Source: JBGTBQ01 sp041749275 (lineage in GTDB: Bacteria > Acidobacteriota > Blastocatellia > Pyrinomonadales > Pyrinomonadaceae). Taken from it: a stretch of DNA of 12,658 nucleotides. Location: the NCBI GenBank assembly GCA_041749275.1, contig JBGTBQ010000023.1:1-12658 (forward strand), in the 5' to 3' direction. Shown here piece after piece: positions 6,877 through 12,658 of the stretch. The notes under the pieces were generated by a model that saw only the letters and a list, made by a program, of their open reading frames with translations, made no database searches and was not told where the DNA came from. Positions within the stretch are counted from its first letter, which is position 1, and every line of letters begins with the position of its first letter. The translations under genes and the position numbers were made by a program.

Positions 6877-8397
6877 TCAATCGCCCAAGGCCGCGAGCAG
6901 TTCATCCGCCAGCAAGTCGAAGCTGAGTTCTCCGCCCCACACGAGACGCGCCAGTTCCTCGACCGAATAGCGCGATGCGGTGTTCCACACATCAACCAAC
7001 TCGTCGCCCGCCGCGCGCGCGGCGTACCAGCGCCGTCCGTGCCGCCCTCGCAGGTGCTCGCGGAAGCCCGCCGCGAAGAGACGCGCTCGCAGGCGCGTCG
7101 CCGAACGCGCGGACTCTTCGGCGTCGAAGAGTTGCGTGGCCGCGGCGCGGCGGAAGCCGGTGGCCTCGCCGTGCAGCGCCCGGTAAGTTTCCTGCGTCTG
7201 TTCGGAGCGCATATCATTTCCCCCGTGCAGCGCCAACCAGTAGCGCAGGCCAGCGCATTCGCGGCGCGCGTCGTACAACTCGATGAGCGCGAGGAAATGG
7301 GCCGCCTCTTCAGCTTCCGTCGCGCGCATCCCGCGCTGCGCTCCGAGCCAGACAGCATCATGGAACAGATTTGAAAATAACAGCGCGTGCCCTTCGTTGG
7401 TCGCTTTGTCCGGCGAGTAAATGAATTCCGGATGACGCACCGCCGCGTCGCGCGAAGACCAAGCGAAGGGCTGCGCCCGCCCCGCCTCGCGGACAGTCTC
7501 TCGCATCCACTGCGCCCCGCCCGCCGACGCACCGACCACGAGGCGCACGTCTCCCGGCGGTTCGATGGCGAAGCACGCCGACCATGCCTTCTTCAGCGGG
7601 CGCGACTTCGCGTCAACCATCACTTTGCGTTCCGCCTCAGCGCGGATACCCAATCCCGCCAGCGTCCCGGCGCAGGCCGCGTGAAACCAATCGGATGGAA
7701 AGTAAACGTCGAGATGCGCGGCGCGCGCGAAGAAAAACTCATCGGCGGGTTGTAAGACGCCCGCCGCGCCCCGCGGCGTGTGACGCGCCGCCCAACGCGA
7801 AAGACGCATCGTATAGGCGGGCGCGGTGCGTTCAAGAAAGAGATCAGCCGACGCGGCCAACCGTTCGAGGTCAACGCCCGTCACTTCTTCGCGGAGAGCA
7901 CGCACGCCGTCAAAGCCGAGGTCGCGCGCCGCGACGCCCAAAGCTTCAAGGCGCGCGGCGCGCAGGTCATCGCACGGTCGCACGGCGTCGAACCAGCGGG
8001 CCGCGAGTTCGCCGCGCCGCATGGCATCGCTCTCGCCAGCAATCCGGTCGGGGACATCATCCGCCGCGACGCGCCCGCCTCCCCAACTGACCCACCCATG
8101 CTCTTCACAGCGACGCAACTCCTCCGTCACCGCGCGCGCGCGCGTCTTCAGATACTTGTCACACGCCGCGCCCGCCAGAGCGTGCAAACCTGCTCGCTCC
8201 GTCTCGAACTGCTCCGGCGTCTCGTCGAGCGCACGGCGCAACTCTTCAATCGCCGCACTCGTCCAGAGGTCGGCGTAGCGTTCCTCCGTCGGCTCGAAGT
8301 CGGCTCGCGCGACGAGACCGGCATGATGCCTGTACCGCTCGCGCTCGACAGCGGAGTGGTAGGCGGCATAGTCGCGTCGGTAGTCGCTCGGGTTCAT
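6877..8397 (-). CDS. M3-peptidase-like protein with a destroyed zinc-binding motif (predicted pseudoenzyme)
   Basis: A 506-residue, mostly helical, Arg/Ala/Glu-rich protein without signal peptide or membrane segment. The C-terminal half follows the layout of M3-type (gluzincin) metallopeptidases: a region like PRKSPRAFC...VYLV (here about 263-290), a glycine turn (SAGG, 291-294), then the position of HEAGH, which reads R303-E304-A305-G306-R307. About 28 residues later NEGHALLF (334-341) aligns with the TExxAFLF segment that carries the third zinc ligand, E335. Then come LYDARRECAGLRYWLALH (374-391) and the ending RGRHGRRWYAARAAG...LWxxxxRYSVEELA, typical of this fold. So the two histidine ligands are arginines while E304 and E335 remain. 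Codons were checked on the DNA: cgc at 303 and cgg at 307. If the family is right, it cannot bind zinc as usual. A minus-strand promoter and leader hairpin lie upstream; aroB follows 59 bases downstream. The family call is by eye. Confidence 0.65.
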   Translation of the reverse strand: MNPSDYRRDYAAYHSAVERERYRHHAGLVARADFEPTEERYADLWTSAAIEELRRALDETPEQFETERAGLHALAGAACDKYLKTRARAVTEELRRCEEHGWVSWGGGRVAADDVPDRIAGESDAMRRGELAARWFDAVRPCDDLRAARLEALGVAARDLGFDGVRALREEVTGVDLERLAASADLFLERTAPAYTMRLSRWAARHTPRGAAGVLQPADEFFFARAAHLDVYFPSDWFHAACAGTLAGLGIRAEAERKVMVDAKSRPLKKAWSACFAIEPPGDVRLVVGASAGGAQWMRETVREAGRAQPFAWSSRDAAVRHPEFIYSPDKATNEGHALLFSNLFHDAVWLGAQRGMRATEAEEAAHFLALIELYDARRECAGLRYWLALHGGNDMRSEQTQETYRALHGEATGFRRAAATQLFDAEESARSATRLRARLFAAGFREHLRGRHGRRWYAARAAGDELVDVWNTASRYSVEELARLVWGGELSFDLLADELLAALGD

Positions 8398-8409
8398 CTT
8401 CCGCGGGCT

Positions 8410-8437
8410 ACGACTCCGGCCTGCCGGATTGAGTCGT
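8410..8437 (-). other. Hairpin in the leader of the M3-like gene
   Basis: acgactc (8410-8416) pairs exactly with gagtcgt (8431-8437); inside, cggc (8417-8420) pairs with gccg (8423-8426), leaving a four-base bulge. It lies between the candidate promoter (8465-8473) and the ATG at 8397, so it would be in the 5' untranslated RNA. It could affect translation or be chance in GC-rich DNA. Confidence 0.4.
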
Positions 8438-8464
8438 GAGCTTTTTGGGGTTAGTAAAATGCAG

Positions 8465-8473
8465 ATTGTAGCA
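8465..8473 (-). promoter_or_regulatory. Candidate extended -10 promoter of the M3-like/aroB group
   Basis: On the minus strand tgctacaat reads as TGn-TACAAT, an extended -10 element with one mismatch to TATAAT. No good -35 is seen at the usual distance (atcaag at 17 bases), which extended -10 promoters tolerate. Transcription would start near 8458, giving a leader of about 60 bases to the ATG at 8397. It would also serve aroB and the small membrane protein if the three genes are co-transcribed. Confidence 0.45.
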
Positions 8474-8555
8474 TGACCGGAGCAGGCTTGATTCCGATGT
8501 CTGACGGCAGGGTGGGCGAAAGACGCGATGGGAGAGTTGACCAGAAATAGAGAAC

Positions 8556-8586
8556 GGGCGTGGCACTCTTGGGGAATGCCACGCCC
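8556..8586 (-). terminator. Strong hairpin, likely terminator of the cdaA-cdaR-glmM transcript
   Basis: gggcgtggca (8556-8565) and tgccacgccc (8577-8586) form a perfect 10-bp stem with an 11-nt loop; after one mismatch agaa (8551-8554) pairs with ttct (8588-8591). On the minus strand the stem is followed by gttctctatttct, moderately T-rich; on the plus strand by attctaattt. It lies about 230 bases after the glmM stop and before the next promoter, which suits a transcription end, and it could act in both directions. Confidence 0.6.
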
Positions 8587-8798
8587 ATTCTAATTTGTGG
8601 CTACTGTCCTCACCCCAGCAACCACTGAGACGGAGGATCCACCAACCGTCTCTCTTGCCCCGCAATATACATCGCAAAGCCTATGCCATGCAATAGGATA
8701 CTTAATATCCTTGATAACCTGCGAGTTTAAAGGGGAATCTTCATGCTGGCGGGAAGAGGCCGAGTTAATTTTGAAAACGCGTGTAACTCTTGCACTCC

Positions 8799-8825
8799 GC
8801 CGCGAGAAAAAATTTCTCACGCGGC
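8799..8825 (-). other. Hairpin overlapping the glmM stop codon
   Basis: gccgcg (8799-8804) pairs with cgcggc (8820-8825) and agaaa (8805-8809) pairs with tttct (8813-8817), with a two-base bulge (8818-8819) and a three-base loop. The stop codon of glmM (8817-8819) lies in it. The run of T on the minus strand is in the loop and inner stem, not after it, so it is not a standard intrinsic terminator; it may protect the 3' end or be chance. Confidence 0.4.
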
Positions 8826-10208
8826 TCCGAGTTTCTCGCCTATCACGGAGGCCAGTCTTGCCGCCAGAGTCTCTATTTCGTCCTGACTTTCGCCTTCGAT
8901 CATCACGCGCGCCAGCGGCTCCGTCCCCGAATAGCGCAATAGCAAGCGGCCACGCCCGCCGAGGCGCGCCTGCGTCTCGCGCGCGCACCGCGCGATCTCC
9001 TCCACCTCGTCGAACGGCAGTTTCTCGCGCACCCGCACGTTCGTCAAGACCTGCGGGAAGCGCTCGAAGCCCGCGGTCAACTCGTGCAAGGGCGCGCCTG
9101 TCTCCCTCATCACGCGCAACAACCGAAGCGTTGTGAGCATCCCGTCGCCGGCGAGGCTCACGCGCGGGAAGATGAGGTGGCCCGACTGTTCGCCGCCCAA
9201 CTCAGCGCCCGTCTTCAGCAGTTCTTCAAGCACGTACTTGTCGCCCACGTCCGTGCGGAGCAACGCGATGCCGCGTGAACGCAGGGCAAGCTCAAGCCCG
9301 AGGTTGCTCATCACGGTGGCAACCACCGAGCCGCTCGGCAGTTCTCCGCGCTCGGACAGGTGTTTCGCCAGCACCCACAACGTTGCGTCGCCATCCACGA
9401 AACGACCGTGCGCGTCAACGAACAGGGCGCGGTCGGCGTCGCCGTCGAAAGCGACGCCGATTTCGGCGCCCTCCGCGATGACTCTGTGCCGCAAACCCTC
9501 GACGTGAAGCGAGCCGCTATCACGGTTGATGTTGCGTCCGTCCGGCGCGTCGTTGATGGAGACGATGCGGGCGCCGAGGCGTTCGAAGAGCGCGGGCGCG
9601 AGTGCGAACGACGCCCCGTTGGCGCAGTCAATTACGACCCGCAGACCTTCGAGACGAAGACCGGCGGCGACCTCCACGGCGAGATAGTCGAGGTAACGCG
9701 CTGACAGGGTTACTAAAGGTCGTCGGTCTTGCCCACCGTTTACGAGGTTTTCCGCGCGCGGCTCATTTGCCCCATGCGCTTCACGCGGCGTGTTTTTTCT
9801 CTCGGCGTAGATGTCGGCTTCGATCAGGCGCTCGGTCGCGTCGTCGAGTTTGCGGCCCGTGGGAGCGAAAATCTTGATGCCGTTGTCATGGTAAGGATTG
9901 TGCGAGGCGCTGATGACGACGCCCGCGTCCGCCGGGAGCGTGCGCGCCAGATACGCCACGCCCGGCGTCGTGATGACACCCGCCGACTCACACGCCGCGC
10001 CGCCCTCGCGCGCGCCTTCAAGAAATGCTTCTTCGATCCACGCGCCTGACTCGCGTGTGTCACGCCCTGAAAGGATCAACGGCGCCCGCCCGTTTCCGTC
10101 CGCTAAATGTTTGGCGAGCGAGCGCCCCGCCTCGCGCACCGTCGCGGCGTCGAGCGGGAACCGCCCCGCCTCGCCGCGTATGCCGTCAGTGCCGAATAGT
10201 CTTTTCAT
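8817..10208 (-). CDS. glmM: Phosphoglucosamine mutase
   Basis: Converts glucosamine-6-phosphate to glucosamine-1-phosphate, feeding UDP-GlcNAc and so peptidoglycan and outer-layer sugars; cytoplasmic. The 463 residues begin MKRLFGTDGIRGEAG, the standard GlmM start. The phosphoserine loop ISASHNP places the catalytic Ser at 102, the metal loop FDGDADR supplies D255, D257 and D259, the sugar-binding loop is GGEQSGH (about 338-344) and the phosphate-binding loop is RYSGTEP (about 425-431). An upstream TTG at 10241 would add 11 residues made only of translated heptamer repeat, so the ATG at 10208 is chosen. A polar segment at about 136-161 (AERKNTPREAHGANE...) looks longer than usual between the first two domains. 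It follows cdaR by 69 bases in the conserved cdaA-cdaR-glmM order; in Firmicutes GlmM binds and inhibits CdaA, so the linkage may be functional here too. Confidence 0.97.
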   Translation of the reverse strand: MKRLFGTDGIRGEAGRFPLDAATVREAGRSLAKHLADGNGRAPLILSGRDTRESGAWIEEAFLEGAREGGAACESAGVITTPGVAYLARTLPADAGVVISASHNPYHDNGIKIFAPTGRKLDDATERLIEADIYAERKNTPREAHGANEPRAENLVNGGQDRRPLVTLSARYLDYLAVEVAAGLRLEGLRVVIDCANGASFALAPALFERLGARIVSINDAPDGRNINRDSGSLHVEGLRHRVIAEGAEIGVAFDGDADRALFVDAHGRFVDGDATLWVLAKHLSERGELPSGSVVATVMSNLGLELALRSRGIALLRTDVGDKYVLEELLKTGAELGGEQSGHLIFPRVSLAGDGMLTTLRLLRVMRETGAPLHELTAGFERFPQVLTNVRVREKLPFDEVEEIARCARETQARLGGRGRLLLRYSGTEPLARVMIEGESQDEIETLAARLASVIGEKLGAA

Positions 10209-10221
10209 CGTCGCAAATATT

Positions 10222-10251
10222 AAGAGTTTGAAGTTCTCCAAGTTCCAAGTT
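10222..10251 (-). repeat. 7-base tandem repeat in the cdaR-glmM spacer
   Basis: On the minus strand aacttgg occurs twice in tandem (10251-10245, 10244-10238), then two bases, then aacttca and aactctt. These are four related 7-mers in 30 bases, ending 13 bases before the glmM ATG. The sequence differs from the heptamers before cdaA and cdaR, but the period is the same. Confidence 0.65.
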
Positions 10252-10277
10252 GGCGGCAGAATTTTTTGACTTTGAAC

Positions 10278-11243
10278 TCACCGGTTGATAGTGAACTCAG
10301 CAGGACTGGTGGCAAGTAGTTCGATGCGGCCTTCGAGGTTCGGGGGGAGCGTGAGGCGTGGGCGCAACACGCCGTCCGCGGTCTGCTCCAGAGTGAGACG
10401 AAAATCCTGCGGGCGTAGGGTGCCGACCACGGAGCGTGGGCCGCGCACCGTGATGGCGGCGGCGGCGGGCTGCGCCTGCCCGCCGGATGCCGAGACGACC
10501 GTTACTTCGCCAAAGCGCCTTTCGATTATCTCCTCGCTGATCTCGACGCGCACCGTGACGACCGATTCGAGCGGCACGACTTTGCGATCCACGGTGTCAA
10601 CGACGGTCTGCGTCAGGAACGTCTCGCGCTGGTCGCCGAGCAAGATGGTCTCGGTGTGCGTCTTATCCATGGCCAGCACATGGCTTTCGGGGCCGCGCAC
10701 GTGGACGCGCGCGGGTGTGATCTGCACCGCGCCACGTATGTAGCCTTCCGGCACCTTGCCCTCGAACCTTGCCTCGATCTCGACTTCCCGCTCGACGATT
10801 GGCTCCAACCGCAGCGCGACGCTGCGCGGCTCGATGCCGACAATACGCACGCCCGCGGGCAAATCCAACGTGACGTTTTGAGCCGTCAGGCGGAGGACGC
10901 GCTCGCCGGGGCGGAGTTGCGTGATATTGGCGCGGGCAACCAGATTGCGCGCATTGACCTCGGTGAGACGGCCCTGACTGCCCTCCAGCGTCACATCCAC
11001 TTCGTCGGTAGGTTCGTTGCTGATCTCGACGTTGTCGGGTAAGACGAATTCGAGCGGGACGCCGCGCAGGCGCACCGTGGCGGGCGCGCGCAGCCCCGTC
11101 ACGGCGAACCACAATCCCACCGCGATCACGAGCGCCAGAAGCTTCAGACCGAGGTCTTCGAGGAAAATCTCGCGCAGCCACTCCGAGACCACGCGTCGCG
11201 CGTCGCCCGTCGTGCTTCTTCTACTCGCTTTACGGAATGCCAT
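10278..11243 (-). CDS. cdaR: CdaR, YbbR-domain regulator of diadenylate cyclase
   Basis: A 321-residue membrane-anchored protein. A basic N-terminus (1-30) is followed by one membrane helix at about 31-50 (LGLKLLALVIAVGLWFAVTG), in the wording typical of YbbR proteins (GLKLLALxxAxxLW). The remainder lies outside the membrane and contains about three YbbR-type beta repeats: 56-135 (VRLRGVPLEFVLPDNVEIS..., PGERVLRLTAQNV), 145-225 (VEIEARFEGKVPEGYIRGAVQITPARVHVRGP) and 232-320 (AITVRGPRSVV..., ending AEFTINR). In Firmicutes CdaR binds CdaA and tunes c-di-AMP production. The gene follows cdaA by 43 bases of heptamer repeat, and no clear ribosome site precedes the ATG. Four repeats are common in Firmicutes; about three here suits shorter Gram-negative versions. 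Family and context both support the call. Confidence 0.88.
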   Translation of the reverse strand: MAFRKASRRSTTGDARRVVSEWLREIFLEDLGLKLLALVIAVGLWFAVTGLRAPATVRLRGVPLEFVLPDNVEISNEPTDEVDVTLEGSQGRLTEVNARNLVARANITQLRPGERVLRLTAQNVTLDLPAGVRIVGIEPRSVALRLEPIVEREVEIEARFEGKVPEGYIRGAVQITPARVHVRGPESHVLAMDKTHTETILLGDQRETFLTQTVVDTVDRKVVPLESVVTVRVEISEEIIERRFGEVTVVSASGGQAQPAAAAITVRGPRSVVGTLRPQDFRLTLEQTADGVLRPRLTLPPNLEGRIELLATSPAEFTINR

Positions 11244-11248
11244 TGGTT

Positions 11249-11325
11249 CAGAGGGTCAGAGGCCAGAGGTTCGAGGTCAGTGAGAATCAGTTTTCACTGA
11301 CCTCGAACCTCTGACCTCGAACCTC
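11249..11325 (-). repeat. 77-base array of 7-base units at the cdaA-cdaR junction, with a 20-bp inverted repeat
   Basis: Read on the minus strand from 11325 down to 11249, the stretch divides without gaps into eleven 7-mers: gaggttc and gaggtca alternate twice, then two centre units, then the complementary cctcgaa, cctctgg, cctctga. As a result 11264-11283 and 11294-11313 are perfect 20-bp inverted repeats around a 10-nt loop, and acctcgaacctctg is duplicated in tandem at 11300-11313 and 11314-11327. The cdaA stop (11287-11289) lies inside, so the array supplies the end of the cdaA coding region, and it stops five bases before the cdaR ATG. Confidence 0.85.
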
Positions 11326-12156
11326 TGTATTTTCCGTCTCGGCCTCGGCCTTCTCGACTTCATCATCGCGGTGAGAGGCAGGTTCGAGCGCTTCGAGGAT
11401 GGCGGCGCGCAGCTTCGTCGCGTCAAGGTTCCGCCGGATGTGGCCCCCTTGTACAAATGAAATGAGTCCTGTCTCTTCGGAAACGACGACGGCCACGGCG
11501 TCCGTGTCTTCGGTGATGCCAATGGCGGCGCGGTGTCGCGTGCCGAGGTCTTTCGAGAGCATCGGGTTCAAAGTGAGCGGCAGGAAGCAAGCGGCGGCGG
11601 CGACGCGGTGCGCGCGGATGACCACCGCGCCATCGTGCAACGGCGTTGTCGGATTGAAGATCGTCACCAGCAGATCGTAAGAGAGTTCCGCATCCATCTT
11701 CACGCCGCCCTCGATCACGTTGTTCAGACTGGCCGCACGTTCGATGACGACGAGGGCGCCCGTCTTCGTCGAGGCGAGCGTGGTCGCGGCGAGCACGATT
11801 TCGTCGTAGACTCCCTCGCCGAACTGCCCGCGGTGGCGCAGCAGCAGCGGGATACGGATGCGGTTGCCGAAGGTGATGAGCGCCTGCCGGATTTCGTTCT
11901 GGAAGAGGATGATGATGGCAAAGCCGACGTAGATCGGCGCGGGCCTCAAGACGAACTCAAGCGTCGCCAGATCGTAATTGGCGGCGACCCAGTAGAGGAG
12001 GGCGAGGGCGCCAATGCCGGCGGCCATCGGCGCGGCGCGCGTGCCGCGGATCAGCTTCAGCAGCGCGTACACCATCAAAAACACAAGGAAGATATCCACG
12101 TAGCTGTGTGGCTCGCGGACTCTGTCCAGATAGTGATTGTATGATGGCTGAAGCAT
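11287..12156 (-). CDS. cdaA: Diadenylate cyclase CdaA (DAC domain)
   Basis: Makes c-di-AMP from two ATP at the cytoplasmic membrane. The 289 residues have the CdaA layout: about three membrane helices (near 19-36, 45-61 and 72-87), a short linker, and a DAC domain at about 110-255. The catalytic motifs are intact: DGA at 175-177 (in TPLHDGAVVI) and RHR at 207-209 (in LGTRHRAAIGITE), with ALVVIER (134-140) and SEETGLIS (226-233) in their usual places. Residues 256-276 form an acidic tail, and the last 12 or so (EVRGQRFEVSEN) are encoded by the heptamer repeat that spans the stop codon, so they are probably not conserved. Start: ATG at 12156, just before the first helix; only a poor ribosome site precedes it, as the leader is also heptamer repeat. 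First gene of cdaA-cdaR-glmM. In many bacteria folP lies upstream, but it is absent in the 500 bases visible here. Confidence 0.95.
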   Translation of the reverse strand: MLQPSYNHYLDRVREPHSYVDIFLVFLMVYALLKLIRGTRAAPMAAGIGALALLYWVAANYDLATLEFVLRPAPIYVGFAIIILFQNEIRQALITFGNRIRIPLLLRHRGQFGEGVYDEIVLAATTLASTKTGALVVIERAASLNNVIEGGVKMDAELSYDLLVTIFNPTTPLHDGAVVIRAHRVAAAACFLPLTLNPMLSKDLGTRHRAAIGITEDTDAVAVVVSEETGLISFVQGGHIRRNLDATKLRAAILEALEPASHRDDEVEKAEAETENTEVRGQRFEVSEN

Positions 12157-12157
12157 C

Positions 12158-12220
12158 TCTAATTTTCGGTTGTAGATGTGCGATTCTCGATTTCAATTTG
12201 AGGTCGGGGATTTCGGTTTC
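12158..12220 (-). repeat. Degenerate 7-base repeat tract in the cdaA leader
   Basis: On the minus strand the 63 bases before the cdaA ATG (12220 down to 12158) fall into nine 7-mers in register. The clearest are aaattga, aatcgag, aatcgca, aaccgaa and aattaga, with the theme aa-t/c-c-g-a. Units are degenerate, so the register is a judgement by eye. It leaves one base before the ATG, as also happens at glmM when its spacer is read in register. Confidence 0.5.
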
Positions 12221-12533
12221 GGACGACATACCCTTATCCAATCGAAAATGTGAATGTCCGGTTCCCTTCGCCCGAAGTGCTGGGGGATCGGTTCGTCTTG
12301 GGCGTGGTCTTCCTGCCGGAGGCGACCGCGAAAAGAGTCTTGATGGACTTTCAGTATGTCCGGCCCGTCTGGAACAGCCGACCAGACACCCTCACCCTTA
12401 ACAGTCGCTTTCGACCAAGCACGCCGACACGCATCCGCGCCAATTATGCCGCAAAAACCGTCGCAAATCAACGCGGCTGGTGGAGGCGATTTTGAAGAAT
12501 GGGCTTTAGAGCGTGTCCAAAAAGCCATGTGCC
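12221..12533. other. Intergenic stretch without a recognised gene
   Basis: Open frames cross this region on both strands (a plus-strand one from a GTG at 12250, a minus-strand one from 12609 to 12193) but neither gives a protein I recognise, and the minus-strand one begins inside the hairpin repeats and ends inside the heptamer tract, so it is probably not a gene. The promoter of cdaA should lie here on the minus strand; the best I see (ttcaca with tatgtc about 18 bases on, near 12210-12250) is poor. ggcttt (12502-12507) and aaagcc (12521-12526) form a minor inverted repeat. Confidence 0.5.
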
Positions 12534-12638
12534 GAAGCTCCGTGAGGAGCGGAATGTTTATAGCCCATCGCGTGACACGAGGTCGCTGAAGCTCCGTGAG
12601 GAGCGACATGGTAGGCGCTGCCGCCCCTCCGGGGCTTG
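12534..12638. repeat. Cluster of three short hairpin repeats (REP/BIME-like)
   Basis: gaagctccgtgaggagcg occurs exactly at 12534-12551 and 12588-12605, 54 bases apart, each a gctcc/ggagc hairpin followed by g/a-a/c-atg. A third, variant unit lies in opposite orientation at 12619-12638: on the minus strand caagccccggaggggcggca matches the same pattern with compensating changes in the stem (gcccc with ggggc, 12623-12635). Two direct copies plus one inverted copy resemble the bacterial interspersed mosaic arrangement. It may continue past the window end. Confidence 0.8.
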
Positions 12639-12658
12639 AAAGAACAAGGGGAGAGCGG

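Larger units (their letters stand above)
8398..8816. other. Non-coding gap between glmM and the M3-like gene
   Basis: This 419-base stretch has no convincing gene on either strand. It holds, in minus-strand order, a hairpin at the glmM stop (8799-8825), a less GC-rich segment (about 8590-8790) with small inverted repeats (gagacgg 8627-8633 with ccgtctc 8646-8652; cctat/atagg around 8680-8697), a strong hairpin at 8556-8586, an extended -10 at 8465-8473 and a leader hairpin at 8410-8437. A minus-strand open frame does end at 8590, just before the strong hairpin, but its tail (about 58 codons beyond glmM) is not a sequence I recognise. Confidence 0.6.

Noticed and set aside
7333..7404. GHA in NEGHALLF (residues 334-341 of the M3-like protein) as an intact HExxH
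   Set aside because: The residues at the first His and Glu positions are T333 and N334; the segment aligns better with the third-ligand region, and REAGR at 303-307 aligns with HExxH.
12193..12609. Minus-strand open frame of 138 codons upstream of cdaA
   Set aside because: It starts within the hairpin repeats and ends within the heptamer tract, and its protein resembles nothing I know.

Overview
The window is about 12.7 kb of GC-rich bacterial chromosome carrying mostly housekeeping genes. The gene set and protein style suggest a Gram-negative-like soil or environmental bacterium. Acidobacteriota (Blastocatellia-like) is my best guess, an inference from general family resemblance; no 16S rRNA or other phylogenetic marker is present to settle it. 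No tRNA, rRNA, CRISPR array, prophage or intact insertion sequence was seen.

Layout. Positions 1-554 (+) hold the 3' end of the primary sigma factor gene rpoD, closed by a good intrinsic terminator. A 25-bp perfect inverted repeat (655-724) then sits just before a full-length radical SAM gene of unknown function (744-2624, +). Everything after that is on the minus strand. In transcription order, from the right end leftwards: cdaA (diadenylate cyclase, 12156-11287), cdaR (YbbR protein, 11243-10278) and glmM (phosphoglucosamine mutase, 10208-8817), which form the classic c-di-AMP/cell-wall trio; a 419-bp non-coding gap; an M3-peptidase-like protein whose zinc site is destroyed (8397-6877); aroB (6817-5642); a small single-span membrane protein (5616-5209); and a membrane-bound GGDEF-EAL protein (4914-2722). 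The right end (12157-12658) has no recognisable gene and finishes in a cluster of short hairpin repeats.

How the genes fit together. CdaA makes c-di-AMP at the membrane, CdaR is its known modulator, and GlmM makes glucosamine-1-phosphate for peptidoglycan and is known in other bacteria to bind and restrain CdaA. The GGDEF-EAL protein has both c-di-GMP synthesis and degradation sites intact, so genes for two cyclic dinucleotide systems lie within about 10 kb. AroB belongs to aromatic amino acid synthesis and shares a short spacer with the small membrane protein.

The most unusual signals are not complete new systems. (1) Four spacers, before cdaA, cdaR, glmM and the GGDEF-EAL gene, are built from degenerate 7-base tandem units of different sequence, and one of them encodes the last 12 residues of CdaA. 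(2) The M3-like protein has RExxR in place of HExxH, which suggests an inactive peptidase fold kept for another role. (3) Two unrelated families of palindromic repeats are present, at 655-724 and 12534-12638.
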